This document shows positions 53,668-62,000 of a stretch of 62,654 nucleotides of DNA, piece after piece. Position 1 is the stretch's first letter, and each line of letters starts with the position of its first letter. Position numbers and translations under genes: made by a program. Under the pieces are notes generated by a model. The model had not been told where the DNA came from and searched no databases. It saw nothing but the letters and a program-made list of their open reading frames with translations. Origin of the DNA: Oscillospiraceae bacterium (GTDB lineage: Bacteria > Bacillota > Clostridia > Oscillospirales > Ruminococcaceae). The DNA lies in NCBI GenBank assembly GCA_009783205.1, contig WRHO01000007.1, positions 1 through 62,654 on the forward strand, in the 5' to 3' direction.

Positions 53668-55290
53668 TTAAGAAAATTTTACATAATGTATTGACATATA
53701 TGTATTTATAGTGTATAATTCGATATTGACATTTGTTTTATGCCGCTGTGGCGGAATTGGCAGACGCAGAGGACTTAAAATCCTCCGGTAGCAATACTGT
53801 ATCGGTTCAAGTCCGATCAGCGGCACGAACATTCCCTTAGACGAACCCCGCTCATGCGTGAGTTCATCTAAGGGAACATCTATTTTATGCCCCTCACCCG
53901 CATTGTATACAATCCTCATCTCATCGTCGAACAGATAAATCTTATTCACAAATATATCCACCAAAGCCCGACGATAGTTAATATCACTTATATCACCGCC
54001 TACAAACCGCTCAAAAAAGAATTTAACCTCATTATATTTCAAAACAGGCGACTGAATTTTTTCCTTAGCTAACTGAACCTCTAAATCGGCTTTTTCAGCC
54101 TGTCTTTTCTCAATCTGAGCCGAGATTACATCAACGACTTTTCCCGCTTCGAGAGCCTTAACAAGATTGGCAGTCGCTGCTTCGTTCTCGCGAATCAGCT
54201 TGTTAATCCGCTTAATACTGTCGGTATTCCGCTCTTTTTCGCACAAATCAACCACTGAATGAGCGATTCTGTCGATATTCTCCGGTGTAAGGATTTTTAC
54301 CGTTTCGTTGACCACCAAATCCTCGATATATTCCTTTCTGACGGTCTTTTTCTTGCATTTCTTGCGTTTGTTATTGATACACTGGTAATACTGATAGAAA
54401 GCTCCGGTGTGGGAAGTTCCGCTAACGCCTGTGATTGCCGCCTTACAATGCCCGCAGAAAATCTTTGTAGTCAAGATATAATTGTCCTCGATAGCTTTTG
54501 CTCGTGCAGGGGCTTTCTTATTTTTCGACATCAGCAATTGAACCTCATCGAAGTTGTTGTTATCAATAATTTGCGGAATCATATCGGGGAATTCTGTGCC
54601 TTTGAAGGTGTAAATCCCGATATATCGTTTATTAGTGAGGATTTTTCGGATAGAGTTCTTGTTGTACGGGTTGCCGAGGCTGGTCTTGATTTGATTCTCA
54701 TTGAGGTATTTAATAATTTTCGCCATTGTGGAACCGGCGAGATACATTTCAAAAATGTGCTTGACTATGGGTGCTTTTTCTTCATCAATGACATATTGTT
54801 TTTCTTCATTTGTTTTCAATCCGAGTGCTGTATTCCCACCTGTGCACAGACCTTTCTCGGCATTGAGTTTTAACCCACGTCTTACTTTTTGAGACAACTC
54901 GGTACTGAAATATTCAGCCATTCCCTCAAGCACCGCTTCCATAAGTACACCCGAAGCGTCATCGGTGATATTTTCGCGGGCAGATAAGACCTTAACACCG
55001 TTCTTCTTCAATCTCGCTTTGTATGTCGCACTATCATAGCGATTTCTCGCAAATCTGTCCAACTGATAGACCAAAATCGCTTGAAACTGCCGTTTCGCAC
55101 TGTCGGCTATCATCTTCTGAAACGACGGACGATTATCCGCACCCGTGCCTGAAATGGCTCTGTCGATGTACTCATTGATGATTTTATAACCGTTTCGTTT
55201 GGCGAAATCATAGCAGGTTTTCAACTGACCTTCGATACTCTGCTCATTTTGCGTATTTGAGCTATATCTCGCATAAATCACAATGTTCAT
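53668..55290 (-). CDS. large serine recombinase
   Basis: This 540 aa open frame has the resolvase catalytic domain (IVIYARYSSNTQNEQSIEGQ with the active serine in YARYSS, and YQLDRFARNRYDS), the recombinase domain, and a zinc-ribbon (FCGHCKAAI and CINNKRKKCKKK). The last 50 or so residues, from VPLIGLEPIQYCYRR onward, are just the antisense of the tRNA and its promoter. The pre-integration protein must have ended differently, and the junction lies at about codon 490. The enzyme would integrate and excise the element at the tRNA. ATG at 55290 overlaps the stop of the XRE gene by one nt. Confidence 0.93.
   Translation of the reverse strand: MNIVIYARYSSNTQNEQSIEGQLKTCYDFAKRNGYKIINEYIDRAISGTGADNRPSFQKMIADSAKRQFQAILVYQLDRFARNRYDSATYKARLKKNGVKVLSARENITDDASGVLMEAVLEGMAEYFSTELSQKVRRGLKLNAEKGLCTGGNTALGLKTNEEKQYVIDEEKAPIVKHIFEMYLAGSTMAKIIKYLNENQIKTSLGNPYNKNSIRKILTNKRYIGIYTFKGTEFPDMIPQIIDNNNFDEVQLLMSKNKKAPARAKAIEDNYILTTKIFCGHCKAAITGVSGTSHTGAFYQYYQCINNKRKKCKKKTVRKEYIEDLVVNETVKILTPENIDRIAHSVVDLCEKERNTDSIKRINKLIRENEAATANLVKALEAGKVVDVISAQIEKRQAEKADLEVQLAKEKIQSPVLKYNEVKFFFERFVGGDISDINYRRALVDIFVNKIYLFDDEMRIVYNAGEGHKIDVPLDELTHERGSSKGMFVPLIGLEPIQYCYRRILSPLRLPIPPQRHKTNVNIELYTINTYMSIHYVKFS
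53691..53719 (+). promoter_or_regulatory. tRNA-Leu promoter
   Basis: TTGACA (53691-53696) and TATAAT (53714-53719) are spaced by 17 bp, 22 nt upstream of the tRNA. Confidence 0.88.
53742..53825 (+). tRNA. tRNA-Leu (anticodon UAA)
   Basis: Acceptor arms GCCGCTG (53742-53748) and CAGCGGC (53818-53824) pair fully, with discriminator A at 53825. The anticodon stem GAGGA/TCCTC frames loop CTTAAAA with anticodon TAA. A long variable arm (class II, as for Leu) and the T loop TTCAAGT are present. CCA is not encoded. The 3' end is the junction with the mobile element. Confidence 0.96.
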
Positions 55291-55652
55291 TATTCACCTC
55301 TCCCTTCTCTCGAAAACATTTCGAGCATTGTATTTTTCAACTGCTCGCTCACTGATGAAGTCGGGTCAAAACACATCTCTATAAACTGCCTCATTTCCTC
55401 GGTGTTTGGAATGATTTTAGGCTTGTTTTCATACAGCTTCCCCTGCGGATTATCGGTTCGACCGAAGATGTAATCGAGCGACACATCGAAGTGGTCGGCG
55501 TACCACAAAAGCAGCTCTAACGGCGGAACTGCCTGCTCCGTTTCATATCGGGCAATGCTTGATTGCAAACAGCCACTCATTTTCGATATTTTCATCTGTG
55601 ACAGCTTGATGCTTGTTCGTAATTTTTTCATTCTCTCGGCGACTATTTTCAA
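55290..55652 (-). CDS. XRE-family regulator
   Basis: This 120 aa protein has an N-terminal Cro/C1-type helix-turn-helix (LRTSIKLSQMKISKMSGCLQ and SSIARYETEQAVPPLELLLW) and a short C-terminal segment. The start is TTG at 55652 with AAAGGAGG about 9 nt upstream. It is coupled to the recombinase and likely controls it. The inverted repeat at 55736 upstream of the promoter is a candidate binding site. Confidence 0.9.
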   Translation of the reverse strand: MKIVAERMKKLRTSIKLSQMKISKMSGCLQSSIARYETEQAVPPLELLLWYADHFDVSLDYIFGRTDNPQGKLYENKPKIIPNTEEMRQFIEMCFDPTSSVSEQLKNTMLEMFSREGRGE

Positions 55653-55681
55653 AATGTAAATCCTCCTTTTGGTATAATCAT

Positions 55682-55710
55682 ATTATATCTTATAACACGA
55701 TGATTGTCAA
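55682..55710 (-). promoter_or_regulatory. promoter of the XRE-recombinase unit
   Basis: On the minus strand TTGACA (55710-55705) and TATAAT (55687-55682) are spaced by 17 bp, a full consensus. Confidence 0.85.
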
Positions 55711-55735
55711 CCTTTATTTCGCATAATTTTGTGTA

Positions 55736-55767
55736 TCGGCAGGTGTAGTGTTTTCTACACCTGCCGA
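55736..55767. repeat. perfect 13-bp inverted repeat upstream of the XRE promoter
   Basis: TCGGCAGGTGTAG (55736-55748) and its exact complement (55755-55767) flank a TGTTTT loop. There is no T tract on either side, so it is not a standard terminator. It lies about 25 bp upstream of the XRE -35 box and 11 bp after the end of the small gene at 55779, so an operator or processing hairpin is plausible. Confidence 0.6.
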
Positions 55768-55778
55768 ACACATTACCG

Positions 55779-55967
55779 CTATTCAATCGGCGATTGCTTT
55801 TTCTGCCATTTCGCAAATTCTTTTTGAATGTTATCGTTGGCGAAAAATTTCTTTATCTCCGGCATCAGCCGGCGTGCCAACGCGTCAATTTGCGTCTTGG
55901 TGGGAGCAAACTCGTTTGTGGCGGCTTGGATGGTTAGCGTTGGTGTGGTTGAGGCTCTTTTCAACAC
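55779..55967 (-). CDS. small accessory protein of the mobile element
   Basis: This 62 aa basic protein starts with GTG at 55967 (reading LKRASTTPTLTIQAATNEF after the initiator) with AGGAGG 6 nt upstream; a frame starting at 55991 contains that ribosome binding site and is less likely. It is rich in Lys, with IKKFFANDNIQKEFAKWQKK. Similar tiny proteins occur in clostridial elements, function unknown. Confidence 0.6.
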   Translation of the reverse strand: MLKRASTTPTLTIQAATNEFAPTKTQIDALARRLMPEIKKFFANDNIQKEFAKWQKKQSPIE

Positions 55968-56103
55968 GAATTTCCTCCTCTTAATATTCAATTTTCAAAG
56001 AACAATTTTTAATAAAATAATTTATAAATTTTTCAGTATTTTTTATCACCCTCCCCTCTTAAAACTTATACTATTTCACACGCAAACAATCGCGGCAAGC
56101 AGG

Positions 56104-56239
56104 GGAAGGTGAACGCATTTCGATAAATTCGCCGTCACCTTCCATACTTGTTGGGAAGTTTCCCAAACCCTCTCAATCGGTGTAAAACACCGATTGTTAA
56201 GCCGGTTTCTCCGTCTGCTGCGACTGCCCTTCGGCAGTC
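56104..56239. other. cluster of inverted repeats, candidate oriT
   Basis: Three inverted repeats lie in the 250-bp non-coding stretch between the small gene and mobC: GGAAGGTGA/TCACCTTCC (56104-56143), CAATCGGTGT/ACACCGATTG (56174-56196) and GACTGCC/GGCAGTC (56222-56239). Position next to mobC suits a transfer origin, but no nick-site family is recognised and one or more could be terminators. Confidence 0.4.
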
Positions 56240-56242
56240 TAT

Positions 56243-56578
56243 TTACAGTGCGATTAGCTTCCGCAAAATCACATTGACCTGTCCCCAGATTTCCTCGTAA
56301 TGGTTGCGTAAATCGTCGAGGTCATGGGCGAAAAAATTCCCGGTTTTGTTGACGCGATTCGCGATTTGATTGATATTGTTTGTGGCATTTGACAGCAACC
56401 GAAGCATCTCGTGAACACCCTGCACTTCCAAATGGATTACCTCGCCTGTTGTAGCCATTTTGAGCAGATACGAACGCAGATTTAGAATCCCTGTTTGCTC
56501 CTGCCGTTGCCGGATTAATTCACGCTCCTGTTCGCTTACGCGGAAGCCGATATTTATGTTGCGGGTTAAGTTTTGCAT
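56243..56578 (-). CDS. MobC-like relaxosome protein
   Basis: This 111 aa protein has an N-terminal ribbon-helix-helix-like start (NINIGFRVSEQERELIRQRQ) and the MobC-type segment RLLSNATNNINQIANRVNKTG. MobC proteins help a relaxase open the transfer origin. No relaxase gene follows, unlike the usual mobC-mobA order. It overlaps the ATPase gene upstream by one nt (ATG in TAATG), so both are likely made from one mRNA. Confidence 0.85.
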   Translation of the reverse strand: MQNLTRNINIGFRVSEQERELIRQRQEQTGILNLRSYLLKMATTGEVIHLEVQGVHEMLRLLSNATNNINQIANRVNKTGNFFAHDLDDLRNHYEEIWGQVNVILRKLIAL

Positions 56579-57627
56579 TACGCCGATTCCTCCTTTACAA
56601 CTGCACCTTCAATGACAATCACATCGCGGGACAAGGTGATAATTCTTGCTGATTTATTACGGGTAAACCCGCATGAGATATTGTATTGCTTGAACAGATG
56701 CTCTTGTCGTTTTTTCAGTGTTTTCGACAGGGTAATCGGTGATATGATACACTGTGAATCTAACTGTGTCAGAACCGCACAAAGATGTGTCGGCGTACCG
56801 CTCCATATTTGGGTTTCATCGAGCAAACATTCGAGTGCAAGAAAGAGATATTCGTCCTCGTCGTAATCGACTTCTCCTTTGATTTCTTCAACGAACTGCC
56901 AACGACAATTTATAGTATCGAATTGTAGCTTGAACTGATGCCCTTCTGTATCGCGGTTGGCAATCGTCAAACGTGCTGTGCTTCCGGTGCGCTTGCTCTT
57001 TTCGAGAATGAATATTCCGTCAACCGCTCCCGTTAATCCGCCGCTGCCGTAAACACGGTTGACCGGGTCAGCGTCGTCGGATTTTCGATTGTGCGTAATC
57101 AACAACATAGTGAGATTTCTTCCAGTGATGATTCTCCGTAGTGCGTCCATATCGCGGTAATCGCCGGCATAAGTGCTTCTCGAACTGCTGTTGTTGCGGA
57201 TATACTGTAAGGTGTCAATCACAATCAGCTTTGTCTGTGGGTGTTCATCGAGAAACTTGGTGATTTGCTCGGTAAGCCCCTCCTTGAGCTTACATACTTT
57301 TGTGACAAAATGAATATCAGTGGTTGATTCTGAATCCTGCACAGATGATATTTTCGTCAGCCGCTCCTGTAAGCGTTTGTGGTTATCCTCCAACGCAAGG
57401 TACAGCACATCGCCTTGTTTTGCGGAATAATTCCACAGCTTACCGCCGGTAGCAATCGCGTGGCACATATCAAGAGCCATCCATGACTTTCCGATTTTGG
57501 AGCTTCCTGCGAGGATAAACAGTCCGTGGGGCAGGATATTGTCGATGGTGTATTCGATGGTTTGGATTGGTTGAGCGAGCAGGTCTTTTCCTGTTATGGT
57601 TTCGAGTTTCGGGGTTTGTTTCGGCAT
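56578..57627 (-). CDS. RepA-like AAA/RecA-fold ATPase
   Basis: This 349 aa protein has Walker A in LFILAGSSKIGKSWMALDM and Walker B-like LIVIDTLQYIRNN, matching RecA-fold helicases of the plasmid RepA type (AAA_25). The C-terminal third looks like a winged-helix region. It could unwind the element during replication or transfer. Its promoter on the minus strand is CTGTCA-17-TATAAT (57752-57724), with TGTCA repeats overlapping the -35 box. Confidence 0.85.
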   Translation of the reverse strand: MPKQTPKLETITGKDLLAQPIQTIEYTIDNILPHGLFILAGSSKIGKSWMALDMCHAIATGGKLWNYSAKQGDVLYLALEDNHKRLQERLTKISSVQDSESTTDIHFVTKVCKLKEGLTEQITKFLDEHPQTKLIVIDTLQYIRNNSSSRSTYAGDYRDMDALRRIITGRNLTMLLITHNRKSDDADPVNRVYGSGGLTGAVDGIFILEKSKRTGSTARLTIANRDTEGHQFKLQFDTINCRWQFVEEIKGEVDYDEDEYLFLALECLLDETQIWSGTPTHLCAVLTQLDSQCIISPITLSKTLKKRQEHLFKQYNISCGFTRNKSARIITLSRDVIVIEGAVVKEESA

Positions 57628-57691
57628 TGAAGCCCTCCTTTTTATTGTTTTGGTGTCGGGTTTTTAGCGAATCTCCTTTCCGGTTTTTTAG

Positions 57692-57768
57692 TGTCACCTG
57701 TCATTGTCATGCCGCAAAACGCAATTATAACGCTATTTTTATCGGGTGACAGATACAACAGATGACAG
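57692..57768. promoter_or_regulatory. promoter with five TGTCA/TGACA repeats
   Basis: The pentamer TGTCA occurs three times (57692-57709 region) and its complement TGACA twice (57747-57751, 57763-57767), forming inverted pairs TGTCACC/GGTGACA and CTGTCAT/ATGACAG. The second group overlaps the -35 box of the RepA-like gene promoter (57752-57747, -10 TATAAT 57729-57724, minus strand). Operator or iteron-like role. Confidence 0.5.
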
Positions 57769-57804
57769 TTGCGTACCTCCTTACAAAACAATCATAACAC
57801 GGGG

Positions 57805-57833
57805 TTGACAAAAAATCAATACTAATGTACAAT
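57805..57833 (+). promoter_or_regulatory. promoter of the DUF6076 gene
   Basis: TTGACA (57805-57810) and TACAAT (57828-57833) are spaced by 17 bp. The leader holds a hairpin ATCGCTA/TAGCGAT (57854-57877) before the ribosome binding site. Confidence 0.75.
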
Positions 57834-57903
57834 AGTTGCTATACTGATAGATTATCGCTAATTTCAAGAATAGCGATTGTCGTTTAACAAAGGAGCGGAA
57901 AAC

Positions 57904-58866
57904 ATGATTGCAAGCGTATTTATTAAGGACGGACACATACATTTTTACAACGAAAATCAGCAGTTTTCCAAGTTAGGAGGAATTGCCTACGAGCTTGGGA
58001 AACCACTGTTGAATTTTATTTGTTATGAACCGGAGCGATTTGACGAGGGATTTTCTTCGATTACAGAAGCGTTTGAAGTTCCCGGAGCGAATGAGGGCAG
58101 ATACGCACCGGAATTTTTGGCGGAAATTACGCAAAATATGACCGATTTTCAAAAAAGCGAAATTTATGTATATTTTTATGCACAAGAATTGATGAGTGCC
58201 GTTTATTCCGATTGTTCGCCACGTCAGACGTTTGAGCGGTTGTCGGCAGATTTCAAAAAATTGCAGAAATTTATAGTCCATGAAATTGAGGTTTTGCTTC
58301 ATTATCGCGAAAAAGTTAAAGTCAGTAAATCGATTGACTACATCGACATTCTTGATGAATATCACGATATTAAGGGATATGAAAAGATTTATCTTGAGAA
58401 ATCTTTCCGTACTTTTTACGGTCGTGTAGCGGATAAAGAGGTTGTTCAACTCTACGAAATTGACAGTATCGAAGATTTGTTTCGGTTTGAGTTTATTCAG
58501 ATGATTGAACATGATATTTTTATAAAGAAGTGCAAAAATTGTGAACGGTTTTTTATTCCGCGAAGACGTGCCGATGTGGAATACTGCGACAGGCTTTTCG
58601 GCGATACCGGTAGGAAATGCAGTGAAATCGGGGCAACTCGCAGATATGCACAGAAAGTCGCGGGGAATCCGATATTGGAGGCTCATAAGAGGGCGTATCG
58701 GCGTAACCATTCGCGGGTTCGGGCGAAGAAGCTGTCGCAGAGTGAGTTCTTGAAGTGGTCGGAGGAGGCGAGCCGTAAGCGGGATTTGTGCTTGTCGGGA
58801 GAACTGGGGTTTGATGAGTTTAGAGAGTGGTTGGAGATTGGGCGGGTTAGGAGGGCGAGGGGGTGA
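57904..58866 (+). CDS. DUF6076-like zinc-finger protein
   Basis: This 320 aa protein has a helical N-terminal part and a likely zinc finger near residue 215 (KKCKNCERFFIPRRRADVEYC, then CSEIGATRRY), followed by a basic tail. I recall such proteins as DUF6076, common cargo of clostridial mobile elements; function unknown, possibly nucleic acid binding. I chose the ATG at 57904, with AAAGGAG 8 nt upstream, over a TTG at 57877 inside the leader hairpin. Confidence 0.8.
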   Translation: MIASVFIKDGHIHFYNENQQFSKLGGIAYELGKPLLNFICYEPERFDEGFSSITEAFEVPGANEGRYAPEFLAEITQNMTDFQKSEIYVYFYAQELMSAVYSDCSPRQTFERLSADFKKLQKFIVHEIEVLLHYREKVKVSKSIDYIDILDEYHDIKGYEKIYLEKSFRTFYGRVADKEVVQLYEIDSIEDLFRFEFIQMIEHDIFIKKCKNCERFFIPRRRADVEYCDRLFGDTGRKCSEIGATRRYAQKVAGNPILEAHKRAYRRNHSRVRAKKLSQSEFLKWSEEASRKRDLCLSGELGFDEFREWLEIGRVRRARG

Positions 58867-58964
58867 GATTATAAAGCTGCCCCCATGAAGACTTGTATCA
58901 GGAGAATATTATCGTTTTGATTCGATGTATTCGTAGTTTTTTGATATGGTTGTCAAAAGAAAAA

Positions 58965-58998
58965 GCGGGAAGAACCACGCGACATAGGTTCTTCCCGC
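58965..58998 (-). terminator. terminator of the giant LRR gene
   Basis: GCGGGAAGAACC and its exact complement (58965-58976 and 58987-58998) flank a 10-nt loop. On the minus strand it is followed by TTTTTCTTTT, a classic terminator for the leftward LRR gene ending at 59034. Confidence 0.9.
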
Positions 58999-59033
58999 CC
59001 TATTCACTTTACTTCGATTTCAACAAGTATATG

Positions 59034-62000
59034 TCAACTAATCACAACGAACCCGTCAAAAATCATATAATCCCCTGCGTCTACCTCAATCCGGATGGTA
59101 TGATTCCCGGAGGAAAGCCCATCACTCGTGAACAGCACTTCACTTTGATTGAAGACCAAATGAGAAGCGTCAGAATATGCGTTCACACTTTCAGCTAATA
59201 CACCGTCGATATAAATTCTAAATATACCGAGATTATCTTGTTTTTTGCCGACAATGCTTACTTTAGTTCCGGTAAATTGCAACTCGACAGACGCCGTACT
59301 TTCATTATATACCGAATCCGTTCCGTTAAAGAAGGTTGAGGTATGATAGGTAATCCAGTTACCGGCGGGGTATTGAATCGCGGAATGACCGTAAGGATAC
59401 ATTGTTTGGCTGTCCGGTGAAACGGTTGTTGAATCGGAGTCGTCATCAGAGTCATCGTCGGGATTATTACCGGATGATACCGAACCTACTATAAACGCTT
59501 CAACAAGGACATAGTTTCCGTCAGCCACTCTAATCTCAATTGTATTTTCCCCGGCAGGGAGGTCGTCTTTCGAGAACAGTACCTGATTTCTTATCGGGTC
59601 ATCGCCTAAAGGTATTTGGGGATTTACGGTTTCTACATATACATTATTAATATACACGTCAAAAGTACCGAGATTATCTTGTTTTGTACCTATAAAGCTG
59701 ATAGAAGTACCGGTGAATTTTAATTTGACAGACGCTTCGGTTGCTTGGAAGTTCGCTGTTTCATCCCCATTAAATTTGGCGTTACCTTTTAAGTAATCCG
59801 AAGCTGTATCAACAATCCAAGGCCCGTTGTAATCAAGTGTGGGGTGGTCATTGTTATACACAATGATTTCTGTGTCAGGGCCAGGCTCTTCTTCCGTAGG
59901 CGGCACATTAGGAAGTTTACCGTCATAGCGTATATCACAATCCGGTAAAGCGGTTTGAAGTGTATTCACCTGCGATACATCAATTAAATTACTCCGTAAA
60001 TCCAAAATCAACAATTCGGTCAGACCGCTTAAAACTGTAATGTCTGTGATTTTGTTTCCGGCTAAATACAACTCCGTTAAATCTGTCAGTCCGCTTAAAG
60101 CGGTAACATCAGTGATTTGGTTATCCGACAAATCTAAATACCATAAGTTTGTCAAATCGCTTAAAGCTGTGATGTCTGTGATTTGATTGTACGACAAATC
60201 TAAAACCTGTAAACTCGTCAAACTGTTTAAATGTGTAATGTCTTTGAGTTTGTTATCGGATAATTCTAAATTCGTCAATTTGGTTAAACCGCTCAAAGCT
60301 GAAAGGTCACTAATTTGGTTGACCGATAAATCTAATGCTCTTAAATTTGTCAATTCGCCTAAGACTGTAATATCGCTGATTTTATTATTGCGTACATACA
60401 GGTGCATTAAATTCGTCAGTCCGCTTAAAGCTGACAGGTCGCTGATTTGGTTATTATCCAAGAACAAGATTCTCAAATTCGGCATATATTTGAGATTTTC
60501 TATATCGGCGTTTGTGAGTTTTTTATTGGATAGGTTCAGATAAATTGATTCTGTGTCGTATTTATCCTTACCGATGTCAACTTCTTCGGGAGCGTCGTGG
60601 ACGATTTCACAATCCGGTAGCTCTCCTTGAAGGATAATTACCCATGATAAAATGAGCAAATTAACCCGTAAATCCAAATACCTTAAATTTGTCAGCACTC
60701 TTAAATGTGTGATGTTGTTAATTTTGTTGCCGTTTAAATACAATCGTGTCAGACTGGTTAAAAAGCGTAAAGAGGAAATATCGCTGATTTGGTTATAAGA
60801 CAAATTCAGGCGTGTCAATCTTGTTAATCCGCTTAAATGTGCAATACTGACGATTTGGTTGTTGCTCAAATACAACCGCGTCAAGTTTGTCAGTCCGCCT
60901 AAATGCGTAATATCAACGATTCTGTTGTTAGACAAGTACAGACGTGTCAAATTTGTCAATCCGCTTAAATGCGTGATGTTGACGATTTGATTGTAGGACA
61001 AATTCAAGCGTGTTAATTTTACTAATCCGCTCAAATGTGAAATGTTGACAATCAGATTGTTGCTCAAATACAGACGCGTCAGATTTACCAGTCCGCTTAT
61101 AACGGTAATATCAACGATTTGGTTGTAGGAGAGATTTAGGCGTGTTAATTTTACCAATCCGCCTAAATGCGTAATATTGACGATTTGGTTGTTGTTGAGG
61201 TATAACCGTGTAAGATTCATCAGACCGGCTAAGGGCGAAAGGTCAACGATTAGGTTGTCGTTCAGATACAGCCGGCTCAGATTGGTCAACCCGCTCAGGA
61301 ACACAAGGTCGGTGATTTGGTTGCCGCTCAATCGCAGTTCTGTCAAGTTCAGCATAAATCTTAACTGTGCTAAGTCAGCACTTGTGAATCCTTTACCGGA
61401 TAAATCAAGAACCGTCAAATCGGTGCTGTATTGTACACCGCCGATTGTGATAAATTCAAGAGCGTCATGGTCTATATCACAATCAACCAAATATCCGCGA
61501 AGGGTTCTTATCTGTGAATAGATGAGTATATTCCCCCGTATTTTCAAATGTGTTAATCTTATCAGCGGATTTAAATGCGTAATGATACTAATTTGATTGT
61601 AGGATATATCCAACCATATTAAATTTATCAGAACGCTCAAAGGCGAGATGTCGATAATTCCGTTGTTATTGATATACAAATGCGTCAGATTAATCAGCAC
61701 ACTTAAAACCGTGATGTCAACGATTTTATTGTAAGATAAGTTCAAAATCTTCAATTTCGTCAGTACATTTAAATTTGTGATGCTGACAATCAGGTTATTG
61801 TTTAAATACAACTCGGTCAAATTGATTAGACCGCTTAAAACCGGAATGTCAACAATTCTGTTGTGCGATAAATTCAAAACAGTTAATTTTATCAGTACAT
61901 TCAAATGCGTAATGTTGACAATCAAGTTATTGTTCAAATATAAATGAGTTAAATTCACCAATAAATTTAAAGAAGTAATGTCGATGATTTGGTTATAGGA

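Larger units (their letters stand above)
53818..58890. mobile_element. integrative mobilisable element at tRNA-Leu, right end uncertain
   Basis: A large serine recombinase starts beside the tRNA 3' end, followed by an XRE regulator, a small accessory gene, MobC, a RepA-like ATPase and a DUF6076 protein, a set typical of mobilisable elements in Clostridia. The tRNA itself is intact. I found no repeat of the tRNA 3' end elsewhere in the window, so the right boundary is set only by gene content; the element could extend into or past the LRR gene. No relaxase is seen. Confidence 0.5.

Noticed and set aside
58867-59033. Right attachment site of the mobile element, as a repeat of the tRNA 3' end
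   Set aside because: No copy of CAGCGGCA with flanking T-arm sequence is present here or elsewhere to the right.
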